NCBI GenBank assembly: GCA_014360825.1
Contig: JACIWT010000004.1
Coordinates: 124,001-188,000, forward strand
Source of the DNA: Chloroflexota bacterium
Lineage (GTDB): Bacteria; Chloroflexota; Anaerolineae; UBA2200; JACIWT01
Length of the DNA stretch: 64,000 nt
Direction of reading: 5' to 3'
The notes beneath the pieces are model-generated. The model ran no database searches, was not told where the DNA came from, and worked only from the letters and a program-made list of their open reading frames with translations. Positions 25,714 to 33,071 of the stretch are shown here, piece after piece (the first letter of the stretch is position 1; the number at the start of each line of letters is the position of its first letter). Made by a program: the position numbers and the translations under genes.

Positions 25714-26154
25714 ATGGGTAAGAGAACGGCCAGCGAAACGAGAGAACGTTGGGTGGCCGCCCTCCTGTGGGGCGGAGTGGGCATCATCGCCCAGTACACG
25801 GCGCTCTTCCTGACCATCGTCCAGCGCATCCAGGTCGAGTTCGAGAACCAGGCCCCGGTCATATCCGTAACACCGTCGGGCCCCATTGCGCTGACTTGGG
25901 GGGCAGCGCTGGCCGCAGTGTGGGCTGGCACGTTCGCCTTCGGGATGCTGGTGGTGGCGGCTTACGTGGCGGAGCGACGACCGTCAAGGGTACAATGGCT
26001 GGCAGGGGCAATGGCCGCACTGGCCATGGCGGTGATCGCCGCCCTGGCCGAACCGACCTGGGGGTTGGTGATCCTGGCCGACGCCCTGGTCTTGGCCTGG
26101 GTTCTCCGTGGGAAGGGCGCCCCAGGTGTGAAGGGAAGCCCCGCGGAGAAATAA
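25714..26154 (+). CDS. hypothetical four-helix membrane protein, 146 residues
   Basis: I do not recognise this protein. After a short basic N-terminus (GKRTASETRERW) it has a hydrophobic helix (residues about 14-34), a polar extracytoplasmic-looking loop (VQRIQVEFENQAPVISV), and three further helices to about residue 132, ending in a basic tail. The ATG at 25714 is chosen because GAGGAGGGAG precedes it; the frame is open much further upstream but would overlap the previous gene. It is probably co-expressed with the 134-residue protein before it. A shared hairpin terminator follows. Confidence 0.72.
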   Translation: MGKRTASETRERWVAALLWGGVGIIAQYTALFLTIVQRIQVEFENQAPVISVTPSGPIALTWGAALAAVWAGTFAFGMLVVAAYVAERRPSRVQWLAGAMAALAMAVIAALAEPTWGLVILADALVLAWVLRGKGAPGVKGSPAEK

Positions 26155-26155
26155 A

Positions 26156-26182
26156 GAAGCGGCCGTTGTGGTCGGCCGCTTC
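26156..26182 (-). terminator. terminator between convergent genes
   Basis: A perfect 10-bp stem (GAAGCGGCCG at 26156-26165, complement at 26173-26182) with a 7-base loop. Read on the minus strand it is followed by TTTATTTC, so it best serves the zinc-finger gene ending at 26205. On the plus strand it lies directly after the membrane protein gene but has no T tract. Confidence 0.75.
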
Positions 26183-26204
26183 GCACAGGGCAACGTCATC
26201 CGAC

Positions 26205-26540
26205 TCAGCGCATAGAGCGCCCCCGCGCACAGGCCACGCACAGTGTTGTATCAGGCAAGATCTCCAGGCGTTCTGGTTCAATGGGCTGGCCGCAACGTTC
26301 GCAAATGCCGTAGCGATCCCGCTCCAGTTTCTGCAAAGCCTCACGGATGGACTCGATCCTTTGGCGCGCCCGTTCCCGCAAGGCCAGATTGAATTCCCAA
26401 TCGTATATGGCCGGATCGCCCAAGCCCGGTCCGTAATCCGCCTTATGCTCCAGTCGCTTTTCGATTATCTCCAGTTCAGCCAGTGCTTCCTGGAGTTCTT
26501 TTTCCAGTTTCGCTCTGATCTCAGCACTCATCTCGATCAT
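26205..26540 (-). CDS. DksA/TraR-type zinc-finger protein
   Basis: The 111-residue protein has the DksA/TraR design: an N-terminal coiled coil (EIRAKLEKELQEALAELEIIEKRL) with the acidic-turn region, and a C-terminal four-cysteine zinc finger (CERC, then CVAC). Related proteins act on RNA polymerase through its secondary channel. The coiled-coil tip lacks the DxxDxA motif in an obvious form, so DksA-like activity is not certain. The ATG at 26540 is preferred since GGGAGCG precedes it; a TTG four codons upstream is possible. It lies 114 bases downstream of rpsA. Confidence 0.82.
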   Translation of the reverse strand: MIEMSAEIRAKLEKELQEALAELEIIEKRLEHKADYGPGLGDPAIYDWEFNLALRERARQRIESIREALQKLERDRYGICERCGQPIEPERLEILPDTTLCVACARGRSMR

Positions 26541-26654
26541 CACCGCTCCCAAGGGACGAACAACTCGGTGGGAAGATGAAATCCGATCTCACAACACACT
26601 TGCCGCTGAGGATACGGGATGCACAGAGGCATAGGATTGCGGTTTCGGCGTCCC

Positions 26655-28178
26655 CTATGGTTTAATCAGCCCTCGTTCCTCATCGGCAGCCAGGCTTTTC
26701 CACAGGCTCTCGTTTTCATCAGGCGGGGTTACGGGTATCTCCTCCGTCGCCTCGGCGGGCGCGTTGGCGGCAGGTTGGACTTCCTCGGAGGACGATACCA
26801 GAACGGTCTCGACGCCCGTTTCCTTCGGCTCGGCTTCCCCTGTGCTTCCCGACGCAACGATAGCGCTGGCGGGTGCACTCGCCTCCTCCTCTTCTTGCCG
26901 AGCCAGCCATTCTTCCCGCTCTTCATCGGTCACGCGTCTCAGGCTCAGACCAATGCGCCGGCGGCGGGCATCCACCTTGATCACACGGAACAGGTGTCGC
27001 TCCCCCTCGGCGATGACCCGGCGCGGATCGGCTGGGGGCTTGTTGGCTAGTTCGGAGACGTGGACCAGGCCCTCAATGCCCTCCTCCAACTCCACAAAGG
27101 CCCCGAAATCCACCACCCTGCTGACGGTGCCCTCCACCAACTGGTCCACCCAGTAGTTGTCTTCCGCGAACAGCCAGGGATCTGGGCGCAGGCGCTTCAG
27201 GCTCAGGGCGATGCGGTTGTGCTCTCGGTCCACCCGCAGCACATGGGCCTCCAATTCATCGCCGACCTTGACCAGTTTCCGCGGGTTCTGGACCTGGCCC
27301 CAAGAGAGTTCGGAGATGTGGATCAGGCCATCCGCCCCGCCAAGGTCCACAAAGACCCCGAAATCGGCGATGCTGCTCACCCGGCCCCGCACCGTGCTGC
27401 CCTCCTGAAGGCTGTTCAATAATTGCTCCCGCCGGATGGCACGCCACTCTCGCATTGCCAGGCGCACCGAGAAGACCAAGCGCCTGTGTTCGCGGTCCAC
27501 CTCAATGACTTTCAGGGGCAGTTTCTGGCCCACCAGTTTTGCCATGCGCTCCTCGCGCTGGGCAGGGCTCAGACTACGCGGCATATTCGCGAGATGAGAG
27601 GCGGGGACAAAGCCGCGTATCCTCCCGAAGGGCACGATAAGCCCACCACGGTTGTACCCTGTCACCTGGCCCTCCCAAATCCCCCGGGACGAGGCCAGCT
27701 CTTCGGCTCGGATCCAGTCCTGCTCCATCCACCCGCGATGCAAAGAGACGATGAGGTTGCCTTCGTGATCTCGCGGTCGGAGCACATACACCGGCACCAC
27801 ATCACCTGGGTGAATGCCGGCCAAAACCTTTTTGTCCACCCTCTGTAGGTCGTTGGCAGGTACCAGGCCCTCGCGCTTGAGCCCCAAATCCACGATCATG
27901 CCATCGGGATTCATAGCCAACACCGTCCCGCGCCGGAGTTCCCCTCGCCGTGGACCCTGATAGTCGTACTCTCCGGCCAGCGCTTGCTCCATGCTATGGC
28001 TGTTCTCTTTTGCGACCTCCTGCTCCGAGGACTGTTCTGGCACTGAGATTGGGACACTCTCTTCTGCGCTTAGCGAGACTCGTCCGACGTGTTCAGCACC
28101 TCCTGTTATCGCAGGCGCCTCTGGCGCTTGCTCCTGCGGCTGCGTTTCGGGCGCAGCGCTTCCGGCTACATATTCCAT
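26655..28178 (-). CDS. rpsA: ribosomal protein S1 homologue with four S1 domains
   Basis: The 507-residue protein has an acidic, disordered N-terminus (residues 1-75), four consecutive S1 RNA-binding domains (about 78-150, 165-245, 262-332 and 347-417) and an acidic C-terminal tail. Domains 3 and 4 are the most canonical (SIADFGVFVDLGGADGLIH, VVDFGAFVELEEGIEGLVH). Ribosomal protein S1 brings mRNA to the small subunit. Four domains are usual outside Proteobacteria. GGAGG lies 4 bases before the ATG. Upstream there is a structured, terminated RNA that may be its regulatory leader. Whether it is a true ribosomal S1 or an S1-like regulator is not decided by sequence alone. Confidence 0.87.
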   Translation of the reverse strand: MEYVAGSAAPETQPQEQAPEAPAITGGAEHVGRVSLSAEESVPISVPEQSSEQEVAKENSHSMEQALAGEYDYQGPRRGELRRGTVLAMNPDGMIVDLGLKREGLVPANDLQRVDKKVLAGIHPGDVVPVYVLRPRDHEGNLIVSLHRGWMEQDWIRAEELASSRGIWEGQVTGYNRGGLIVPFGRIRGFVPASHLANMPRSLSPAQREERMAKLVGQKLPLKVIEVDREHRRLVFSVRLAMREWRAIRREQLLNSLQEGSTVRGRVSSIADFGVFVDLGGADGLIHISELSWGQVQNPRKLVKVGDELEAHVLRVDREHNRIALSLKRLRPDPWLFAEDNYWVDQLVEGTVSRVVDFGAFVELEEGIEGLVHVSELANKPPADPRRVIAEGERHLFRVIKVDARRRRIGLSLRRVTDEEREEWLARQEEEEASAPASAIVASGSTGEAEPKETGVETVLVSSSEEVQPAANAPAEATEEIPVTPPDENESLWKSLAADEERGLIKP

Positions 28179-28240
28179 AAAGCCTCCACTATAGCGGGAT
28201 GAATCCCACCCATATCGGTGGTGATGAGTGCGACCTTTTC

Positions 28241-28444
28241 ACAACACAAAACTCGGTGCCCTGCCCGGCACAAAAGCCGATGGGAACCGAGTCTCACCAT
28301 TCGAACTGATGCAACGGATAAGCGCAAAAAGTGCAGCCCGTGTCCCAGCCGTTCTTGGACGGTAAGCGGCAGGACGTACTATGCCCCACAACGCGGCCCT
28401 GACCTCAAGACTATAAGGTCGGCCCCGAGATATGAGATTACCCT
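28241..28444 (-). ncRNA. structured RNA upstream of rpsA (small RNA or attenuated leader)
   Basis: A 28451-28479 promoter predicts an RNA starting near 28444. It contains a hairpin with arms GACCT and AGGTC, an elongated arm that can pair GCG, GTG and GTCC with GGGAC, CAC and CGC around an apical CCGT-ACGG hairpin, and a possible closing pairing of TCTCAT with ATGGTGAGA. It ends in a two-step hairpin (ACTCGGT at 28292-28286 with ACCGAGT at 28257-28251, inner CGGC-GCCG) followed by TTTTGTGTTGT. There is no open frame. The total of about 200 bases and the elongated shape recall 6S RNA, but the position 63 bases before rpsA equally suits an rpsA attenuator. The foldings were made by eye. Confidence 0.5.
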
Positions 28445-28450
28445 GTGATT

Positions 28451-28479
28451 ATTCTACACCAATCCAGGGGAATTGTCAA
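28451..28479 (-). promoter_or_regulatory. promoter of the RNA upstream of rpsA
   Basis: On the minus strand TTGACA (28479-28474) and TAGAAT (28456-28451) are 17 bases apart. It is the only strong promoter in the 371-base gap between the LacI gene and rpsA. Confidence 0.82.
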
Positions 28480-28549
28480 CAAAGTTGTGCGGAGTGCGGA
28501 CATTTACGTTCAGGGCCGAGCATGAGGTTGGGCTCTCCTGCAAAGGGGT

Positions 28550-29593
28550 CTAATGGGACTCGCTGCGGGGCGCAGCAACGGATGCGCGAATGACCAATTC
28601 TGTGGGCAAGGTGCGGCGCTCGCTGGTCAGTTCGCCCCACAGGACTTTGACCAGCAATTCGGCCGCCTGTTCGCCCTTGTCCACAATAGGTTGGCGCACC
28701 GTGGTCAACGGAGGGGTAGCGCACCCGGCTTCTGGAATGTCATCGTAGCCGATCACGGAGAGGTCCCTTGGCACTTCCAGACCGTACTGCTGAGCAGCGC
28801 CCATCACTCCCAAGGCAATGATGTCGCTCATGGCGATGATGACAGTGGGTGGCGACGGCGCTTGCCATAGGCGATGGAAAACTTCTGCCCCGCCCTCGAT
28901 GCTGTTTTCACACTCCACTATTTGGACCTCCGAGTGGTCGAGGGACAAACCAACAGTTGCCAGCGCCTCTGAGTAGCCCGCTAAGCGCCAGCGAAGTGTA
29001 CCAGTGTACTCGTGCCATCCCCCTTCTTTGCCTGACTCAAATGCGGCAATGGCAATGCGCCGATGCCCACAGTGAAGGGCATACATCATAGCCGCCCGCG
29101 CACCCTGGTAGTCCTCGATATTGATGCCGGGTACCCCATCCAGCGGCTCGCTATCCACCATCACAAAGGGCACGTGCCGCTGGCGAAGGATGTTCACGAC
29201 CGGGTCTTGAGGTTCCAGGCCCAGGACCACGAACCCATCCGCAATGGCGTGATCCACCGCCTTGAGCATCGAACCCTCGACTGGGGGAATCAGCATCAGC
29301 GACAAGGCTTCCTGATCACAAGTCCGCCCAATTCCACGTATGAACTGGATGAAGAAAGGGTTTTCCAGAATCGTGGGAATATCTTGGGGCAGAAGTAACC
29401 CCAATACTCCAGCCCGCCCGATGTTCAGGCTGCGCGCGATCGGGTGGGGAGCGTATCCTAATTCCTTCGCCACTGCTAAGATCTTCTGAACCGTAGCCTC
29501 CGAAAGGCGCGAAGGGTCATTGAAGGCGAAGGAGACGGCAGTCTTCGAAACACCGGCTCGTTCGGCAACATCTTTGATCGTCACTCGGGCCAT
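28550..29593 (-). CDS. LacI-family repressor of the maltose-type operon
   Basis: The 347-residue protein has a LacI helix-turn-helix at the N-terminus (VTIKDVAERAGVSKTAVSFAFN, hinge GYAPHPIARSLN) and a periplasmic-binding-like effector domain (HCGHRRIAIAAFES, VIGYDDIPEAG, TTVRQPIVDKGEQA). It ends the operon of the binding protein, permeases and amylase, 51 bases after the amylase. The perfect palindrome at 34570-34590 over the operon promoter has the size and symmetry of a LacI-family site and is the likely target. The effector is presumably a maltodextrin or related sugar, which is inference. AGGAGAG precedes the ATG. Confidence 0.92.
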   Translation of the reverse strand: MARVTIKDVAERAGVSKTAVSFAFNDPSRLSEATVQKILAVAKELGYAPHPIARSLNIGRAGVLGLLLPQDIPTILENPFFIQFIRGIGRTCDQEALSLMLIPPVEGSMLKAVDHAIADGFVVLGLEPQDPVVNILRQRHVPFVMVDSEPLDGVPGINIEDYQGARAAMMYALHCGHRRIAIAAFESGKEGGWHEYTGTLRWRLAGYSEALATVGLSLDHSEVQIVECENSIEGGAEVFHRLWQAPSPPTVIIAMSDIIALGVMGAAQQYGLEVPRDLSVIGYDDIPEAGCATPPLTTVRQPIVDKGEQAAELLVKVLWGELTSERRTLPTELVIRASVAAPRSESH

Positions 29594-29614
29594 TTATCTC
29601 TCCTGAGAACAACC

Positions 29615-29648
29615 GTAAACATACGCGCGGTCGACGGTCGTATTTTAC
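29615..29648. promoter_or_regulatory. imperfect palindrome between amylase and LacI genes
   Basis: GTAAACATACG (29615-29625) and CGTATTTTAC (29639-29648) are complementary except for one extra base, around a GTCGAC centre. It overlaps the amylase stop codon and lies 22 bases before the repressor start. It could be an operator or an RNA hairpin; its sequence differs from the operator at 34570. Confidence 0.35.
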
Positions 29649-31027
29649 TCCGTTTCGCCCACTAAGACCAGGGCAGAGCGCCCCCCGATCTCAATAGGCT
29701 CTGTGCTCTGATAAACCCTGCCGGACAGTTCATCACGCCACACGGGCTTGGCACACCAATACTCCTCCGGCAGCCGAAAAGCCTGGGCCATGGCTCCCCG
29801 GTTGACACACACAACAACCCGATCAGTCTCCAACCCCCGTTCAAAGGCGTATACGTCATCTGAGGCATACACGGTGCGGATAGTTCCCCGACGCAGAGCG
29901 GGGTGCGCCTTGCGGATGCGGATCAGGTGGCGATGCCACCCCAGTAGTTCCCCATCCTGCGCCGCAGGGTCCCATACCATTGGGCGACGGCAGTCAGGAT
30001 CGTTCTCCCCGGTCATCCCCACCTCGTCCCCGTAGTAGATCATCGGGACGCCAATGTAGGTGAAGAGGAAGGTGGTCGCCGCCCTGAAGCGCTCCTTATC
30101 ACCCTGACATAAGGTGAGGAAGCGGGGCGTATCGTGACTCCCCAGCAGGTTCAGCATCGTATAGGCTGTCTCTCCCGGATGCTCCGCCCGCAGAGCGGCC
30201 AGTTCGCGGTCGAAAGCCGGGCCATCCAACTTCCCACGCAGGAAGAAATCCAGGATGAGGTCGCGCAGGCGATAGTTCATCGCCCCATCACACTCATCTC
30301 CCTGGAGCCAATCCGTCGCCTGCTGCCAGATCTCGGCCACAATGTACAATTCTGGGTTGATCTCTTTCACCGCCCGACGAAACCCCTTCCAGAAGCGGTG
30401 GTTCATCAAGAACGGGACATCTAATCGCCAACCATCAATCCCTTCGCGGGTCCAGTGTCGTGCCACGTCATATAAATAGTGACGGACCTCCGGATTATGG
30501 ACATTCAGTTTCACCAGGTAATCGGCGTTTTCGAAGGTGGCGTAGTTTGGCGTTGGCTTCTTGGTAACCGGGAGGTCCTCGATGTAGAACCAGTTCACAT
30601 ACGGTGATGCTTCGCCCCGCTCGACCACGTCCCGAAAGGCCCAGAATCCCTCCCCCACATGGTTGAAGACTGCGTCCAACACGATCCGAATGCTCCGCCG
30701 GTGGGCCTCTCGGAGGAGTCGCCGGAAGGTCTCCAGGTCTCCAAAATGGGGGTCAATGCGATAGTAGTCCACCGTGTCGTATTTGTGGTTCGTATTGGCA
30801 GCGAAGATGGGTGTCAGATAGAGGGCATTGATGCCCAACGTTTCCAGGTACTCCAATCCATTGATGATCCCCTGCAAATCGCCGCCGAAGAAATTCGTCC
30901 GGGTCGGGATTCCGCCCCACGGTTCGACACCGGGCGGGTCGTTGCTGGGGTCACCGTTGGCGAAGCGCTCGGGGAAGATCTCGTAGAAAACAGCGTCTTT
31001 GACCCAGTCTGGGATTGGATATGTCAT
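29645..31027 (-). CDS. GH13 alpha-amylase / cyclomaltodextrinase-like
   Basis: This 460-residue glycoside hydrolase of family 13 should cleave alpha-1,4-glucans or maltodextrins. The conserved regions are present: DAVFNHVG, GWRLDVPF (nucleophile aspartate), IVAEIW (acid/base glutamate) and GSHDTPR (transition-state aspartate). The opening WVKDAVFYEIFPERFANGD is typical of neopullulanase/cyclomaltodextrinase-like enzymes, but the separate N-terminal domain of those enzymes is absent. There is no signal peptide, so it works on imported oligosaccharides. It lies 80 bases downstream of the second permease gene in the maltose-type operon. Confidence 0.9.
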   Translation of the reverse strand: MTYPIPDWVKDAVFYEIFPERFANGDPSNDPPGVEPWGGIPTRTNFFGGDLQGIINGLEYLETLGINALYLTPIFAANTNHKYDTVDYYRIDPHFGDLETFRRLLREAHRRSIRIVLDAVFNHVGEGFWAFRDVVERGEASPYVNWFYIEDLPVTKKPTPNYATFENADYLVKLNVHNPEVRHYLYDVARHWTREGIDGWRLDVPFLMNHRFWKGFRRAVKEINPELYIVAEIWQQATDWLQGDECDGAMNYRLRDLILDFFLRGKLDGPAFDRELAALRAEHPGETAYTMLNLLGSHDTPRFLTLCQGDKERFRAATTFLFTYIGVPMIYYGDEVGMTGENDPDCRRPMVWDPAAQDGELLGWHRHLIRIRKAHPALRRGTIRTVYASDDVYAFERGLETDRVVVCVNRGAMAQAFRLPEEYWCAKPVWRDELSGRVYQSTEPIEIGGRSALVLVGETE

Positions 31028-31107
31028 GGTTCACCTGAACACCTATTATGATGATATGTTACCCTGCCAATAGCAAAACGCAAGGGCGATTCTCTACATT
31101 CCCCTCG

Positions 31108-31956
31108 TTAACCTTTCATGCCACCCAAAGTCATCCCGGCCTCCATCTGCTGATGAGATAGCACAAACAACAGGATCATCGGCAGGCTGTATATGAGGGA
31201 CATCGCTGCAAAGCGGTTCCATGGCGTTTCCCACCGGACTTGGAGGGTAACAAGGCCTACGGGTAGAGTGAAATGCTCTGGTCCCAAAAGCGTCCCTGCG
31301 ATAACCCATTCACTCCAGGTGAAGATGGAGATGAAAATGATGGCAACGAGAATTCCAGGTCTTGCTATCGGTACGATGACATAACGCAAGTTCTGGATGA
31401 ATGAGGCCCCATCGAGAAATGCTGCTTCATCAAAATCCCGCGGCAAGGAGTCGAAGTATGTTTTCAGGTACCAGGTGACGAAGGGCACATTGCTGGCCGC
31501 GTAAATCAAGCCCACAACCGCTAACGAGTCTATCAATCCGAGACGAACTAATAATAGATAAAGTCCTATCAAGCCCACTACACTCATGCCACTCATGAAC
31601 TGCGCCAGAACAAAGTAGGAGTAAAGAAGACTTTCCTTTCCATAAAACTTGAATCTCGAAAAACCATAAGCCGCTGGGACCGTTACTACCAGTGAAGAGA
31701 CAAGCGTTATGGCATAAACGATCAGGCTGTTTTTCGCGTAAAGCCAGAATTTGGACTCCAGGAAAACCCATCGAAACGCATCTAATGTTGCCTGAGCAGG
31801 GATGATCCTGGTCTCGGTTGTGTACAAAGTCGAATAAGGTCTGACTGAGGACGAGATTATCCAAACGAGTGGGTAGAGTAATACGAATAAAATCAGAATC
31901 GCGATCGCTGTGAAGCCCGCGCTGAGCACTTTGCGCCTGATTCCACCCATTTTCAC
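31108..31956 (-). CDS. ABC sugar transporter permease, MalG type
   Basis: The 282-residue inner-membrane protein has six hydrophobic segments and the EAA loop EAAFLDGASFIQNLRYVIVPIARPG, the contact with the ATPase. It matches the MalG/CUT1 permease class. It overlaps the MalF-type gene by 4 bp. Together with the lipoprotein upstream it forms an importer of an oligosaccharide, probably maltodextrin given the amylase in the operon. No ATPase (MalK/MsmK type) gene is present nearby, so a shared ATPase encoded elsewhere is implied. Confidence 0.92.
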   Translation of the reverse strand: MKMGGIRRKVLSAGFTAIAILILFVLLYPLVWIISSSVRPYSTLYTTETRIIPAQATLDAFRWVFLESKFWLYAKNSLIVYAITLVSSLVVTVPAAYGFSRFKFYGKESLLYSYFVLAQFMSGMSVVGLIGLYLLLVRLGLIDSLAVVGLIYAASNVPFVTWYLKTYFDSLPRDFDEAAFLDGASFIQNLRYVIVPIARPGILVAIIFISIFTWSEWVIAGTLLGPEHFTLPVGLVTLQVRWETPWNRFAAMSLIYSLPMILLFVLSHQQMEAGMTLGGMKG

Positions 31957-32855
31957 GCCTCTTCGGTCAGCCTGGATGTCTTGGAAAAGAGGACCACCAA
32001 TATGATCAAAATGCCGAAAACGAGCACCATAAAGGCTGCCGCATAGCCGTAGCGTCCCAAGTCAAATGCTCGCTTATATCCGTGAACCAAGAGGAATTCA
32101 TTGCTCCCCGCTGGACCCCCTTTGTTCATCAGGAATGGAACTCCAAAAATCATATAGGAAGCAATGGTTGTCATTAGCGTTGCCCATAGAAAAGGTCTCT
32201 TGATCAGCGGCAGGGTAATATACCGGAATGTATCCCATGAACTGGCTCCGTCCACGATAGCCGACTCATAAAGGTCAGGGGGGATGCTTTGTATCGCGGC
32301 TAACGTGACCGTCATCATGAATGGGTAAGCCAGGTAGGTTTCTACCACGTTGTAGGCGAAAAAGGCGTTCCGCGCATCATTCAGCCAATTCACCGCTGGT
32401 AAACTCATGGACCGGAGCACCTGATTGATCACCCCGAAATCCTGATTAAACATGCCCCTCCAGATCAGGACCAGGAAAAACCAAGGCACAGCCCATGGGG
32501 TGAGGAAAAAAGGACGGAGTACCCGCTGCAACTTCAGGTAAGGAGAGCTAAGCAAGCTGGCAAAAAAGAGGCCTGCAAGAACCTTTAGAGAGACGCTCGT
32601 GAGCATGAAGAGAAAAGTTCTCAATAAAGGAGAGAAGAACTTGCCTTCAACAAGCAACTTCCGGTAATTGTCCAAACCTATTGATTCATACCCGCTCACA
32701 AAGTTGAAGAAGTTTGCGTTTGTGGTGGACAATCGTATCGAATAAGCAATCGGGTACAGGAAGAAAAACAGGAAGAACGCCAGACCGGGCAGAACGAGCA
32801 AATAGGCTGTTCTCGTGCGCCAGATTGGCGATCCCCCACGCTTCTGAAAGGACAT
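31953..32855 (-). CDS. ABC sugar transporter permease, MalF type
   Basis: This 300-residue permease has six membrane segments and the EAA loop ESAIVDGASSWDTFRYITLPLIKRP. It is the partner of the MalG-type protein in a CUT1 importer. The short N-terminus without the extra MalF periplasmic domain of enterobacteria is common outside that group. A 216-base gap with a strong hairpin separates it from the binding-protein gene upstream, so it is probably made in smaller amount than that protein. Confidence 0.92.
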   Translation of the reverse strand: MSFQKRGGSPIWRTRTAYLLVLPGLAFFLFFFLYPIAYSIRLSTTNANFFNFVSGYESIGLDNYRKLLVEGKFFSPLLRTFLFMLTSVSLKVLAGLFFASLLSSPYLKLQRVLRPFFLTPWAVPWFFLVLIWRGMFNQDFGVINQVLRSMSLPAVNWLNDARNAFFAYNVVETYLAYPFMMTVTLAAIQSIPPDLYESAIVDGASSWDTFRYITLPLIKRPFLWATLMTTIASYMIFGVPFLMNKGGPAGSNEFLLVHGYKRAFDLGRYGYAAAFMVLVFGILIILVVLFSKTSRLTEEA

Positions 32856-32974
32856 TTTTCCCTTCCATCCTATTTACTCAGGATAGATAACCAATTGTGC
32901 CAAACTCTGACGAAATCTGCAAAACTACGGTAACCGACGAACGGTTTGCTCAGACCCTTCCGTTGCCCTAAAGC

Positions 32975-33008
32975 CGCCCAAGGCTGAACATGTGTTCAGC
33001 CTTGGGCG
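32975..33008 (-). repeat. 16-bp intercistronic hairpin between binding protein and permease genes
   Basis: Arms 32975-32990 and 32993-33008 (CGCCCAAGGCTGAACA and its exact complement) can form a very stable stem. There is no T tract on either side. Such hairpins after a binding-protein gene usually protect its message and set the excess of binding protein over permease. Confidence 0.7.
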
Positions 33009-33071
33009 CTGAAAGTCACGGCGATAATGTTGAGTGCACCTTATTTGCCCTCGGTCGCTGCGCAACACAGG

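Noticed and set aside
28290-28320. GTTCGAA-containing stem-loop on the minus strand that looks like a tRNA T-arm
   Set aside because: No acceptor stem, anticodon arm or CCA end can be built around it. It is treated as part of the structured RNA instead.
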